Of a DNA stretch of 64,000 nucleotides, positions 9,342-18,491 are shown in pieces. Origin of the DNA: Gimesia chilikensis (lineage in GTDB: Bacteria; Planctomycetota; Planctomycetia; Planctomycetales; Planctomycetaceae); NCBI RefSeq assembly GCF_007744075.1, contig NZ_CP036266.1, positions 8,212,564 through 8,276,563 on the forward strand, in the 5' to 3' direction. Position 1 is the stretch's first letter. Every line of letters starts with the position of its first letter. Below the pieces are notes generated by a model. That model saw only the letters and a program-made list of their open reading frames with translations, searched no databases and was not told the origin of the DNA. The translations under genes were made by a program, and so were the position numbers.

Positions 9342-9650
9342 TTAACCGATTTCCTCTTCTAACAGCAGTGCAACAAAGCTTCGATAGGATTCTGGATGAT
9401 CAAGGTGTTTACGAATTTCCCCTGAAGTCAGGCCTTGCTGTTCCAGCCACGACTCAAAATGAGCCAGAAGCAGATTCAAACCTTCCTCTCGTGTGATCAG
9501 TCCGCGTGCTACTTTGAGATGGATCTGTTGACTCTCGATTAATTGCGAAAGAAATCGCAATGCCTCTTCGACAGAGACCTGCTCTGAACGATTTAGAAAC
9601 TGCAGTCTGCTACGGACTCGATCCAGATGCTGATTGCTTTGCTCGTTCAT
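9342..9650 (-). CDS. Hypothetical helical protein, divergent from ArsR
   Basis: A 102-residue charged, helix-rich protein. The frame stays open to 9788, but sequence upstream of the ATG at 9648-9650 has low protein character and would cover the palindromic operator, so I start it there. No clear ribosome-binding site is visible. There is no signal peptide and no known motif. It is transcribed away from the ArsR regulator and shares its promoter region, so it may be controlled by it. Confidence 0.55.
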   Translation of the reverse strand: MNEQSNQHLDRVRSRLQFLNRSEQVSVEEALRFLSQLIESQQIHLKVARGLITREEGLNLLLAHFESWLEQQGLTSGEIRKHLDHPESYRSFVALLLEEEIG

Positions 9651-9743
9651 TCGACCAGTAGTACAGGTATTAGGTAATTGCAAAATTCGCCAAGAACTCG
9701 AACAGGTATTGGGGGCTTGTCCGTTTTCTCGCCTGGTATTATA

Positions 9744-9763
9744 ATATTCGAACATTCGAATAT
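9744..9763. promoter_or_regulatory. Palindromic operator, likely ArsR site
   Basis: The inverted repeat ATATTCGAA-CA-TTCGAATAT has nine-base perfect arms around a two-base spacer. It ends 27 bases before the ArsR-family gene. AT-rich palindromes of this size with a central TTCGAA are typical ArsR/SmtB operators, so autoregulation is likely. Confidence 0.75.
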
Positions 9764-9790
9764 CCATAACCAATTTGAACTGAATCACTC

Positions 9791-10150
9791 ATGATGGAAA
9801 CGGAAACTGCGGCGGAGACACTGAAGGCGTTTTCGCATCCCACCCGGCTCTCGATTCTGCAGGAACTGCTGGCCGGCCCCAAGTGCGTTACCGACATGGA
9901 AGAGTTATTACCTGTGCGACAGGCGAACCTTTCACAGCATCTGTGCGTGTTGCGAAATGCGAAGCTCGTGGACTTCGCCCAGGAAGGTGCTCTGCGGTGC
10001 TACTACCTTTCGCGCCCCAGGCTGGTGGGAGACATGCTGAAATTACTCGGCCGTGAAGAACCCGTTATCAAACGCTCGCCTGCCCAGTTGAAGGCGGATA
10101 AACAACGCCGGGAACGAGCCCGGCAGAGGCTGAAAATCCCTTTTGTTTAA
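9791..10150 (+). CDS. ArsR/SmtB-family transcription regulator
   Basis: A 119-residue winged-helix repressor. AFSHPTRLSILQELLAG is the family's first helix-turn region, PVRQANLSQHLCVLRNAKLV the recognition helix, and GALRCYYLS the wing. It lacks the CxC metal-binding box of arsenic sensors. Cysteines stand at about residues 36, 56 and 75. The rhodanese gene 28 bases downstream suggests a sulfur or persulfide signal, as in BigR/SqrR-type members (inference). The start is ATG 9791 or the ATG three bases later. Confidence 0.88.
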   Translation: MMETETAAETLKAFSHPTRLSILQELLAGPKCVTDMEELLPVRQANLSQHLCVLRNAKLVDFAQEGALRCYYLSRPRLVGDMLKLLGREEPVIKRSPAQLKADKQRRERARQRLKIPFV

Positions 10151-10178
10151 TGATCAACTTCAAAGGAGTTTATTTAAG

Positions 10179-10577
10179 ATGGATCTCTGTAAGTCATGTT
10201 TACTGTCGCTGGCCTGCACTTTATTGCTGGTGAGTGTTGGAAATGGGGCAGATCCCACTGAAGATTCTCTGGAGACGGTCAAAAAGAATCTGAATAACAA
10301 GCAAGCCGTCCTGGTCGATGTTCGCGAAAAGTCTGAGTGGGATAATGGTCACATTTCCGGTGCGACTTTTCTACCCCTCAGTACGCTGAGCAATGGAATC
10401 ACCCCCAAAGCATTGAATATGAAGCTTTCCAAGAAACACATCATCTACACGCATTGCGCAGCCGGTTTCCGTTCCTGTAAGGCGGCTGATGTTCTCTTGA
10501 TGCACGGGTACGACGTGCGGCCACTCGAGCCCGGATATGATGACCTGATTGACGCCGGCTTTAAGAAAGCCAAATAG
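10179..10577 (+). CDS. Exported single-domain rhodanese
   Basis: A 132-residue sulfurtransferase-like protein. A signal peptide covers about residues 1-23, and the mature protein is one rhodanese domain. VDVREKSEWDNGHISGA is the substrate-side motif, and the active-site loop is THCAAGFRSC, whose first cysteine would carry the persulfide. AAAGGAG sits upstream of ATG 10179. It probably moves sulfane sulfur in the periplasm. It shares a transcript with the ArsR regulator. Confidence 0.9.
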   Translation: MDLCKSCLLSLACTLLLVSVGNGADPTEDSLETVKKNLNNKQAVLVDVREKSEWDNGHISGATFLPLSTLSNGITPKALNMKLSKKHIIYTHCAAGFRSCKAADVLLMHGYDVRPLEPGYDDLIDAGFKKAK

Positions 10578-10608
10578 GCAACCGTATGATCAATTGATAA
10601 AATGAATG

Positions 10609-10653
10609 AGGGGCAGGGACCGATGTTACCGGTTCCTGCCCCTGTTTTGTTTT
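10609..10653 (+). terminator. Hairpin terminator after rhodanese
   Basis: A 13-bp stem (10609-10621 with 10631-10643, including one G-T pair) closes a nine-base loop and is followed by a T-rich run. It ends the arsR-rhodanese transcript. Confidence 0.85.
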
Positions 10654-10672
10654 CCTGAAACAGCTTCACTAC

Positions 10673-12004
10673 TTAAGGCTGCAGGCAATACAGCTGGCTA
10701 CCCGTTCTGAGAACCAGGTAGCCGTTCACAATCGCTGCACCGTACAGAGTCGGTCGCGAGAACATGGCAACGCCCTGGCGGCGTTCGGCTGAGGTTTCCT
10801 CGGCGGTGGGAACGTTGTTGACCGGTGGATTGTCTTCGGTCCAGAGTTCATTCTCGGCAAGGACTTCGAATTCATTACCCGCTTTCAAAACGGTCGTCAC
10901 GCCGTTTTTACCGAAGAAGTAGACACGGTCGCCGATGCCGACTGGCGTCGCCCAGCACGACTCTTTAATCCGGCTGGTATAGACTGACTCTCCGTCTTTG
11001 GCATTCAGACAGTAAACCACGCCGACGCGGTTCACCCAGTAGGCATTCCCCTGGTAGACGATGGGCGTTCCCCAGGAGGGCGTCGGGCTGGCATTGGTCC
11101 ACGCGAACTGGGGCTCCCAATCATCGCCCTGCTGTTTGACCACGAACAGACCGTTCGATTTTTTCGCCAGCTCGTTGTTATCTCCCTCCCGACCCGGTGA
11201 AGCGCCGATCAGGAATTCGCCGTTGCCTGCGGGAATCGGGCTGGTCTTGTTATTGCCGCCCACTTCGTCGTAGGTCCAAAGCTGTTTACCCGTCTTCGGA
11301 TCGTAGCCGTCGATGGAACCCGCCGAACTGCAGACCACCTGCTGTGCCTCGCCCACTGGGACAATCATCGGCGAACTCCAGCTGACGCGACTCTTACGAT
11401 CGGTCTTCCAGAGCTCACTACCATCCGCTTTGCTGACCGCGGTGATGTAAGACGGACCTTCATCGTCGATGAGTACAATCACGCGATCCTGCCACTGCAC
11501 GGGAGACGCTGACAGACCGAACTTGTTTTTCGGTGCCCCGTAACGTTTCGTCAGTGAGGCAGCCCACTTCAATTCGCCGGCATGCGAGAGGGCCACGATG
11601 TCGCCACTTTCGAAGTAAGCGTAAATGCCGTTCTCATCCAGTACAGGCGTCGGTGCGGCCCGGCTGATGTAGACACTGTTCTTCTCGGGATAGGTTGAAG
11701 GCTGAATGTGATCCCAAAGCTGTTTGCCGGACTTAAGCGAAAAACAGACGACGTGCAGCTGCTCCTTGTCTGGCCCTGCGACCGAAGTGACATACACCTG
11801 GTCGCCCCAGATCACCGGGCTGGACTGTCCATAGCCGGGGATTCCTGCTTTCCAGGCGACATTCTTTTCCGCCGACCACTGCGTGGGAATGGTCTCCGCC
11901 TTGAGGGGAGAAGCACCCGCTCCCAGAAAACCGGGCCACTGTTCCTGCGCGGAGAGGGTGAGGGGCAATGACAATACAAACAAAACAAACAGCAGCGGTC
12001 TCAT
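10673..12004 (-). CDS. Secreted PQQ-type beta-propeller protein
   Basis: A 443-residue exported protein. The ATG at 12004 gives a clean signal peptide (MRPLLFVLFVLSLPLTLSAQ) and has AGGA about nine bases upstream, so I prefer it to upstream starts at 12025 and 12067. Blades show PQQ-like repeat motifs: VVCFSLKSGKQLWD, ITAVSKADGSELWK, YDPKTGKQLWTYDE and YCLNAKDGESVYTS. It resembles the propeller at 5318-6649 in length and layout. Enzyme activity cannot be judged; a role as periplasmic scaffold or quinoprotein is possible. Confidence 0.88.
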   Translation of the reverse strand: MRPLLFVLFVLSLPLTLSAQEQWPGFLGAGASPLKAETIPTQWSAEKNVAWKAGIPGYGQSSPVIWGDQVYVTSVAGPDKEQLHVVCFSLKSGKQLWDHIQPSTYPEKNSVYISRAAPTPVLDENGIYAYFESGDIVALSHAGELKWAASLTKRYGAPKNKFGLSASPVQWQDRVIVLIDDEGPSYITAVSKADGSELWKTDRKSRVSWSSPMIVPVGEAQQVVCSSAGSIDGYDPKTGKQLWTYDEVGGNNKTSPIPAGNGEFLIGASPGREGDNNELAKKSNGLFVVKQQGDDWEPQFAWTNASPTPSWGTPIVYQGNAYWVNRVGVVYCLNAKDGESVYTSRIKESCWATPVGIGDRVYFFGKNGVTTVLKAGNEFEVLAENELWTEDNPPVNNVPTAEETSAERRQGVAMFSRPTLYGAAIVNGYLVLRTGSQLYCLQP

Positions 12005-12067
12005 AGTCGTCGTCCTGAATTTCATGATAGCGGGTCTCGTCTCAAGGCAGACAAACATGTTTGTCAA

Positions 12068-12507
12068 ACTGATGTGGTCTGCAAGTTATCAGCCATTATG
12101 TGCAGGCCGGTAGCAATGGCTCAAACGAGGCCAAGGTCATCTAAAGGGATTTACCAACACTACACAAAGAAATACCGATCGAATCGGTGATTCTCGAGAC
12201 CGGAAAGAGCCAGGCCACTCTCCGTCTCAGGGAATTGTAGACAGAAATCTGGAATTTCTTAACATTTTTACAAAAAAGCCTGCCAATCGCGGGAGAGACG
12301 ATTGACGTCTCTGGGTTTTCTGCGATCATCAGCACTGCTTTATGAAAAAAGCAGCACCCACCAAAGTCACCCCGCGCTCCAGCTGGTTCATTTGAAACCA
12401 GCGTCAACTGATTTCCTGCCTTACCTGTAGATCTATCCCGATCCAGCCTGACAGTGCGCCCATTGATGGTCACGCCAGGATACAGGAGCGCCCAGAGGAG
12501 CCATTCC
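12068..12507. other. Intergenic region without a convincing gene
   Basis: This stretch lies between the divergent propeller gene and the small MORN-like gene. It holds a short hairpin at 12294-12312 (AGAGACG/CGTCTCT) and a smaller one near 12336-12353. A minus-strand frame at 12141-12593 reads as low-complexity sequence and overlaps the next gene, so I do not call it. Confidence 0.5.
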
Positions 12508-12822
12508 GTGAACTTCAAAGTCCTGTTTGTACTATTGCTGACCGTCTTATCTGTGGCAGTAGTACCTGGTTTAAAAGGGGATGCGCCAGTCATGAAAGTG
12601 GATCAGATGACCGGCGAAGTCTGGCAAGGTCGCTTTGATGCTCAGGGGAGACAGCATGGTTACTGTACCCGGCACGATCGCGATGGGAATCTGATTCAGG
12701 AAGATGAATTCCAGCATGGCATGTGCGTATTTCGCCGGCGATATGATAGAGCTGGCAACCTGACCCTCGAACTCCGCGAGGGAGAGGACTATCACCTGGT
12801 TCAGATCTTTCCCCAGGATTAA
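12508..12822 (+). CDS. Small exported protein with MORN-like segment
   Basis: A 104-residue protein. GTG 12508 has AGAGGAG seven bases upstream, a strong choice. A signal peptide spans about residues 1-24. The middle (GEVWQGRFDAQGRQHGYCTR, then DGNLIQEDEFQHG) resembles MORN/toxin-antitoxin YwqK-type repeats, in which short strands stack into a sheet. The function is unknown; these repeats usually mediate protein or membrane contact. Confidence 0.7.
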   Translation: MNFKVLFVLLLTVLSVAVVPGLKGDAPVMKVDQMTGEVWQGRFDAQGRQHGYCTRHDRDGNLIQEDEFQHGMCVFRRRYDRAGNLTLELREGEDYHLVQIFPQD

Positions 12823-12862
12823 TTCTTGAAGTGGCGACAATGTCGCACACCACAAACAAAAA

Positions 12863-12906
12863 AACGATGCAGAGCAAACGGGCTGCTCTGCATCGTTGAT
12901 TTTTTC
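12863..12906. terminator. Bidirectional hairpin terminator
   Basis: A perfect 14-bp stem (12863-12876 with 12884-12897) with a seven-base loop, T-run on the plus side and A-rich run on the other. It separates the converging MORN-like and isocitrate dehydrogenase genes. Confidence 0.9.
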
Positions 12907-12925
12907 GTCGAATCGTTCTCAGTGA

Positions 12926-14098
12926 TTACTGCATCTTACGGCAGATAGCTTCTGCCATTTCCTGAGTACCGACGGCGGTCGGATCGTTGCGGTCAGGCTT
13001 GAGGTCGTAGGTGACGTCTTTACCTTCTTCGATGACATCGGCAACAGCCTGATCCAGTTTGGCGGCTGCTTCGTGCTCGCCCAGGTAGTCCAGCATCATT
13101 TTACCGGAGAGAATCAGGGCGACCGGGTTAACCTTGTTCTGGCCTTTGTACTTCGGAGCAGAACCGTGGGTTGCTTCGAAGATGGCAGCTTCGGTACCGA
13201 TGTTGGAACCAGGAGCGACGCCCAGACCACCGACCAGACCGGCACAGAGGTCACTCAGAATGTCGCCGTACAGGTTGGAAGTAACGAGCACATCGTACAG
13301 TTCGGGCTTCTGAACCAGCTGCATGCACATGTTGTCGATCAGACGCTCATTGTATTCAATGCTGCCGCCACAATCGGGAACGTTACCAGCCAGCTTGGCA
13401 TCTGGTTCGACGCCTTCTGCCAGGTCTTCCCATTCGAACTTGGCACCATAGGCTTTCGCAACAGCCCGGGTTTCATCGTACCACAGACCGTCGGTGAACT
13501 TCATGATGTTGGCTTTGCAGATCGAGGTGACTGCTTTGCGTTTGTTGTCAACGGCGTATTTGAACGCGTAGTTACAGATATCACGGGTTCCCTGGTAAGA
13601 CATCGGCTTGATGCTGACGCCGGTCTCATCGAGAGGTGTGTTGATCTTCTTACCGGTCGCGAACTCGTTGATCGTCTTGATCAGCTCAGCGGTCTTTTCT
13701 TCGCCCGCCTGGAATTCAACGCCAGCGTAGAGGTCTTCGGTGTTTTCGCGAACGACGACCAGGTCGACGTTGGAATCAGCAAAGTAAGTCCGAACCCCTT
13801 TGTAGGTTTTACAGGGACGAATGCAGGCATACAGTCCGAGTTCCTGACGCAGGAACACGTTGACGCTGCGGAAACCTTTTCCAATCGGGGTGGTGATTGG
13901 TGCCTTGAGGGCAATTTTGTTCGCCCGGATCGATTCCATGACCCGATCGGGAACACCGCCCTCGGCTTCAATGACTTCGATTCCACATTCCTGAACATCC
14001 CAGTCGATTTTGACTCCTGTCGCATCAACACATTTTCTGGTAGCCTCGGCGATTTCGGGACCAACACCATCGCCCGGGATTAATGTGACTTTATACAT
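12926..14098 (-). CDS. Isocitrate dehydrogenase, NAD-type family
   Basis: A 390-residue beta-decarboxylating dehydrogenase. [13 protein letters not shown] marks the N-terminus. [16 protein letters not shown] and LGLYACIRP carry the substrate-binding Ser, Asn and Arg residues of isocitrate rather than isopropylmalate enzymes. [11 protein letters not shown] and [19 protein letters not shown] supply metal and cofactor contacts. ATG 14098 has GAGGA six bases upstream. It would convert isocitrate to 2-oxoglutarate in the TCA cycle. NAD preference is inferred from family resemblance; homoisocitrate or isopropylmalate dehydrogenase is less likely. Confidence 0.88.
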   Translation of the reverse strand: MYKVTLIPGDGVGPEIAEATRKCVDATGVKIDWDVQECGIEVIEAEGGVPDRVMESIRANKIALKAPITTPIGKGFRSVNVFLRQELGLYACIRPCKTYKGVRTYFADSNVDLVVVRENTEDLYAGVEFQAGEEKTAELIKTINEFATGKKINTPLDETGVSIKPMSYQGTRDICNYAFKYAVDNKRKAVTSICKANIMKFTDGLWYDETRAVAKAYGAKFEWEDLAEGVEPDAKLAGNVPDCGGSIEYNERLIDNMCMQLVQKPELYDVLVTSNLYGDILSDLCAGLVGGLGVAPGSNIGTEAAIFEATHGSAPKYKGQNKVNPVALILSGKMMLDYLGEHEAAAKLDQAVADVIEEGKDVTYDLKPDRNDPTAVGTQEMAEAICRKMQ

Positions 14099-14317
14099 CG
14101 TTTCCTCTAATACTTCTGACAAAAAGGGAATGTGACCGGGATCTCAATTGCACCAATAACAAGGCGAGGGGCCTCATGTCGCTTGAAACCAGAGGCCTGA
14201 CTGGTTGATACTGATGAAATGATTCACAGATAAGCAGTGACCGTAGCAAATCAGATATCGCTTTTCAACTATACGAGAGAGCCGTCCCCCGGTTTTCAAC
14301 TCAATCCGAGCACCCCG

Positions 14318-14635
14318 ATGATCCAGCGTTTTCTTCATAATTACCTGCTTCGACACCAGAACCGCGCCAATCAGATCCTGCACCTGATCGGTGTGCCTCT
14401 CACATTCGGGGGACTCATCGGATTCGGCATCGCGGGAGAGTGGATTTATGCCTGGTCCGCATTCGTCGCGGGGTATGTGCTGCAGTTTCTGGGGCATGCC
14501 ATTGAGCAGAATGACGCCGGCGAACTCATTCTGATTAAGAAATTACTGGGAATCCCCTACAGGGAGTTCGGTCCACAGACCCAATCTCAACAGAATTTTG
14601 ACCAACCGTCAAAAAAGTCAAGTTGTAACGATTGA
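14318..14635 (+). CDS. Mpo1-like (DUF962) membrane protein
   Basis: A 105-residue protein. The start of the family is clear: RHQNRANQILHLIGVPLTFG matches the Mpo1/YGL010w pattern of conserved His and Asn ahead of a helix pair, and FLGHAIEQN supplies a second conserved His. Two membrane helices lie at about residues 25-60. Yeast Mpo1 is an iron-dependent dioxygenase acting on 2-hydroxy fatty acids; the same chemistry here is inferred. ATG 14318 is the first start inside the homologous region. Confidence 0.8.
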   Translation: MIQRFLHNYLLRHQNRANQILHLIGVPLTFGGLIGFGIAGEWIYAWSAFVAGYVLQFLGHAIEQNDAGELILIKKLLGIPYREFGPQTQSQQNFDQPSKKSSCND

Positions 14636-14828
14636 AGCGCCGATACCGAATGTAGTGATTTTATCGCTTGCACTGTCTGTCTTGCGCTCCCGTGTGTTCG
14701 TAACCTGTGGGGCAGACTGTTTCAGGCGGTAGATTCTCCCTGAACGCTACTTCGATTATGAAACATAAGCTGTTTAAATAAAACACTTTACGACCATAAT
14801 TGACGTTCATGTCTTTAAGGATGGATAC

Positions 14829-17165
14829 ATGAACCTACGCCGGAATTTACGCCTGATTCTCTGTGGATGCATGATGACCACTCAAATAATGGGTTGTCAT
14901 GGTCTGGGAACCGATACCGATCTGCACTATCTGGGTGACAAGGAGCTTCAATACTATGAAGACGTCGCCACAAAGATAGAATATCCCGCAGTTTACGAAG
15001 AAACACCCGAGGAGATTACCTTCTCGGGCAAGCCGCGGACGCTGGTCGATCGCTCCCAGGATCAGATCTGGGACTTGCCTCTGATGGACGCCGTCCACCT
15101 CGGTCTCGCGAACAGTGAGGTGATTCGTGTGTCCGGCGCATTGGGAACGAACGGCAACTCATTGCTGAATAATCCGGACGGAACACCTTCGATTTTCGAC
15201 CCGGCAATCCAGGAGACCAACGTGCTGCTGGGTGGTGCCCGTGGTGTGGAAGCAGCGTTATCCGCCTTCGATACCACATTTACCGCAAATATGTTGTGGG
15301 GTCGTTCCGAACAGGTTCAAAACAGTCCCTTCTTTGGTGGCGTCCCTGGCGGAACTCTGATTCAGGAAACCGGTCAGTTTCAGTCCGGGCTCTCCAAGAA
15401 CTTCGCCAACGGTGGTCAGTTTGCCATCAATCATAACTGGAATTACACCGGCAGTAATGCCTCCAGCCAGTTGTTCCCCTCGAACTATGCCGGGAACCTC
15501 GGGCTGTCATATCGTCAACCTATGCTGGCGGGAGCCGGGGTCGAATACACCCGCATCGCCGGTCCGATCGGAACCAGCTTCTCCGGGATTACCGGGGTGA
15601 GCCAGGGGGTCGTGATTGCCCGGATCAACAATGACCAGGCACTCGCGGACTTTGAACGCAACGTGCGAAACCTGATCTCTGATATCGAAGAGAGCTACTG
15701 GCAGCTGTACCTGGCTTATCGTCTGTACGATACGCAGGTCGTCGCCCGTAACTCCGCCTTACGCAGCTGGCGTGAAGCACATGCCAAGCTGGAAGCCGGT
15801 GGTACACGTAACTTCAAGCCGGCTGATGAAGCCCAGGCCAAAGACCGTCTGTTTGAAACCCAGGCACTCGTCCAGGCAACCCGCAGTGAGATCTATACTG
15901 CAGAAAGCCGATTCCGTCGTCTGGTCGGTCTGCCCGTTAACGATGGTAAAATCATCCGACCTATCGATGATCCCATCGCCGCAGAGTTCTCGCCGGACTG
16001 GAGCATGTGTCTCACTGAAGCTCTCGTTCACCGCGTTGAGCTTCGCAAACAGAAATGGAATATCAAGAGTCTCGAACTGCAGGCTCTGGCAGCAACCAGC
16101 CTGACCAAACCCCGGTTCGACTTCGTTTCCAGTTACCAGGTGAACGGCTTCGGCGACCGTCTGCTGAGTCAGAAGAATACAGATGGTATCACAGGCCAGG
16201 GCCTGCACAGTGCCTATGGAACCATGATGGATAATGACCAGGACAGCTGGACCCTCGGCTGGGAATTCAGCATGCCCCTCGGTTTCCGTTCGGCACATGC
16301 TCAGGTCGAGAATCTCGAATTCCGTCTGTCGAAAGCCCGTGCGATTCTGCAGGCACAGGAAATGGATGTGAGCCAGGAGCTCGCAATCACCTTCCAGGAC
16401 CTGACCAAAAACTATGCGACCGCTCAGTCCAACTTCAACCGCTGGCGTGCGGCCCGCAGACGTGTGGAACTGTTCGACGCGGAAGTCCAGGCGGGTACCA
16501 CGACTCTGGATACCCTGCTGCGTGCTCAGTCCAGTCTGGCACAGGCAGAAACCGAATACTACCGTTCGCTGGTGGCTTACAACATCGCGATCAAGAACCT
16601 CCACAAGTGGAAGGGAACCTTACTCAAACACAACAACATTCACCTGATGGAAGGCGAATGGAATCCGATCGCCTATCAGCAGGCACTGCGGAAAGCCTGG
16701 GCTCGTACCCACGGTATCGAAGCTCACAAACTGCAGCATAAGCCGGCTCCCTTCGTGGCCGATGGCTATGTGGGCGAAGTGGGCGTGATGCCTGCACCGG
16801 CCCAGGAAGGAACCTACTCTTCCGAGCAGGAAGGTATGACACCTGAATTCCAGCCTGTTCCGGAACCGGGCATGTCACCTGAATATGCACCACCGGTCAC
16901 ACCACCTCCACAGCCCGAGGCACGCATCCAGCTCAACGGGCAGGGCGGCACCAACCCGCTCGCCCCGACCTCGGTCGATCGGGCGGTGAAAGTGGCACTG
17001 GAATCGGATCAACCCCAGAGCGACCTGTATGTGACACCGATTGGCGGAACTCTGGATCAGTTGCCTGTTCCACAGGAAGAAATCCCGAGTTCACAGGCAG
17101 AACTGCCGATTGCCAATCCGGAAGACAACCTCGATCTGGAATTTCGATCGGCCGACAGTTTTTAG
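14829..17165 (+). CDS. TolC-like outer-membrane efflux lipoprotein
   Basis: A 778-residue protein of the outer-membrane efflux family, longer than usual (about 450). A lipobox-like signal (QIMGC) lies at residues about 19-23. The coiled-coil hairpins are seen in ESYWQLYLAYRLYDTQVVAR and the second repeat EVQAGTTTLDTLLRAQSSLAQAE. The last 150 residues are Pro/Glu-rich and unlike TolC. AAGGA precedes the start. It is not followed by an RND pump or membrane-fusion gene; the partner must be elsewhere. Confidence 0.85.
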   Translation: MNLRRNLRLILCGCMMTTQIMGCHGLGTDTDLHYLGDKELQYYEDVATKIEYPAVYEETPEEITFSGKPRTLVDRSQDQIWDLPLMDAVHLGLANSEVIRVSGALGTNGNSLLNNPDGTPSIFDPAIQETNVLLGGARGVEAALSAFDTTFTANMLWGRSEQVQNSPFFGGVPGGTLIQETGQFQSGLSKNFANGGQFAINHNWNYTGSNASSQLFPSNYAGNLGLSYRQPMLAGAGVEYTRIAGPIGTSFSGITGVSQGVVIARINNDQALADFERNVRNLISDIEESYWQLYLAYRLYDTQVVARNSALRSWREAHAKLEAGGTRNFKPADEAQAKDRLFETQALVQATRSEIYTAESRFRRLVGLPVNDGKIIRPIDDPIAAEFSPDWSMCLTEALVHRVELRKQKWNIKSLELQALAATSLTKPRFDFVSSYQVNGFGDRLLSQKNTDGITGQGLHSAYGTMMDNDQDSWTLGWEFSMPLGFRSAHAQVENLEFRLSKARAILQAQEMDVSQELAITFQDLTKNYATAQSNFNRWRAARRRVELFDAEVQAGTTTLDTLLRAQSSLAQAETEYYRSLVAYNIAIKNLHKWKGTLLKHNNIHLMEGEWNPIAYQQALRKAWARTHGIEAHKLQHKPAPFVADGYVGEVGVMPAPAQEGTYSSEQEGMTPEFQPVPEPGMSPEYAPPVTPPPQPEARIQLNGQGGTNPLAPTSVDRAVKVALESDQPQSDLYVTPIGGTLDQLPVPQEEIPSSQAELPIANPEDNLDLEFRSADSF

Positions 17166-17516
17166 TACTGAAACACTAAACGATTGAGCGGGTCGCTTTA
17201 TTCAGGTCATACCGCTTTCACCGACAAACAGGACGGGCGTCCCTGTTTTTTATGGTCGTGTTTGATTTTCTGTATCCTTTGCGAGCAGTGGATGTTAGGT
17301 TTGAGCGTCACAAGTGAGTGAAATACCTGCAGCCGCTTAACTTTCATTTGTGAATCGTTGTGTCGATGCCCATCTCCATCGATTGTTGTTTTCCATAGTT
17401 GAGGTCTCTACCGTTTCTGGCTCTGACTCAGAGACGTGCTGGAGCTGCAACTCAAGTTTCGGGTTTGAAAACCCGCCACTGACCAGGCCTGTGGAAAAGC
17501 ATTGAAAAGTTAGTCA
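17166..17516. other. Intergenic region before WYL regulator
   Basis: Apart from the terminator at 17226-17253 I see no gene or clear repeat. The rest presumably contains the promoter of the WYL regulator gene. Confidence 0.5.
17226..17253 (+). terminator. Hairpin terminator after TolC-like gene
   Basis: AACAGGACG pairs with CGTCCCTGTT with one bulged base and is followed by a run of T. It lies 60 bases after the stop. Confidence 0.7.
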
Positions 17517-18491
17517 ATGGTGGCAGGACGAATCCATCGTCTCCTGAAGCTGATTGCGCTGTTACAATCGGGACGAGTTTTTAATTCCGCACAACTTGCG
17601 AGCGAATGTGAAGTCAGTCGAAGGACTGTATTCCGCGATCTGAGAACGCTGCAGGAATCGGGTATCTATGTACTCTTCGACGAGGAGAAACAGGGGTATT
17701 CTCTTCCCTGGAGAACCATCGTTCCCTTCAAGGACCTGACCTTTGAAGAAGCACTAGCCCTCTTTGTGTTGTGCCAGGATCTCGACCAGACCACAGTCGG
17801 CCTCCCCTTTGACCAGTTTGCCCGCTCCGCTTCCGCCAAGGTTCTGAACAGTCTGCCCGACGCACTTCGCGAAAACGTCATCGATGCAGCTCAGACCATT
17901 TCCGTCTGGGGCACCCCGGTGAATCCGAGTGAGCTCAGTGCCAGTCACCACAAGAACCTGTTTCAGGCTGCCATCTCGCGGAAGAATATCCGCATTCAAT
18001 ACACTGTGCCCGGGGAGAAGAAACCACAGTCCACGATGCTCAGCCCCTATCATATTCTGTACGCCAACCGTCAATGGTACACGGTGGGACGCTCTTCCGT
18101 AGACCGCGGGATCAAAGCGTTTCCCGTTCTAATCATTGTTAAATCCGAAATCCTGGATGAAACCTTCAGTCGCCCCTCCCGCTTCAAACTGGATCGCTAC
18201 CTGGGCAATTCGTGGGACCCGATTAGAGGGAATGGAAAACGCGTGTCGGTGAAGATCCGCTTTCAGAGCACTCTGGCCCAGAAAGTGTCCCAGATCATGT
18301 GGGACCCTTCCCAGGAGATCAGGAAGCTGAAGGGGGGTATGATTGAATTCCGGGCCCGGGTCGACACGCTGGAGGAACTCGTCGGCTGGGTCCTGAGCTT
18401 TGGCGATCAGGCGGAAGTGGTCTCGCCACGAGCGTTATGCGATCTGATTCAGCAGCAGGCCTCCGCGATCGTACAAATTTACAGTAAATAA
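17517..18491 (+). CDS. WYL-domain transcription regulator
   Basis: A 324-residue regulator. Residues about 5-55 are a DeoR-type helix-turn-helix (LASECEVSRRTVFRDLRTLQ). Residues about 140-215 form the WYL domain, seen as PYHILYANRQWYTVGRSS, and a C-terminal WCX-like part follows (VKIRFQSTLAQKV onward). WYL domains bind ligands such as nucleic acid fragments or nucleotides and often control defence or DNA-damage genes. No such genes are adjacent, so the target is unknown. Confidence 0.88.
   Translation: MVAGRIHRLLKLIALLQSGRVFNSAQLASECEVSRRTVFRDLRTLQESGIYVLFDEEKQGYSLPWRTIVPFKDLTFEEALALFVLCQDLDQTTVGLPFDQFARSASAKVLNSLPDALRENVIDAAQTISVWGTPVNPSELSASHHKNLFQAAISRKNIRIQYTVPGEKKPQSTMLSPYHILYANRQWYTVGRSSVDRGIKAFPVLIIVKSEILDETFSRPSRFKLDRYLGNSWDPIRGNGKRVSVKIRFQSTLAQKVSQIMWDPSQEIRKLKGGMIEFRARVDTLEELVGWVLSFGDQAEVVSPRALCDLIQQQASAIVQIYSK

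Noticed and set aside
12141-12593. A 150-codon minus-strand frame in the gap before the MORN-like gene
   Set aside because: It overlaps a gene with a strong start and reads as sequence without pattern.
13073-14083. A 336-codon plus-strand frame opposite isocitrate dehydrogenase
   Set aside because: The minus strand has all dehydrogenase motifs; the other frame is an antisense shadow.
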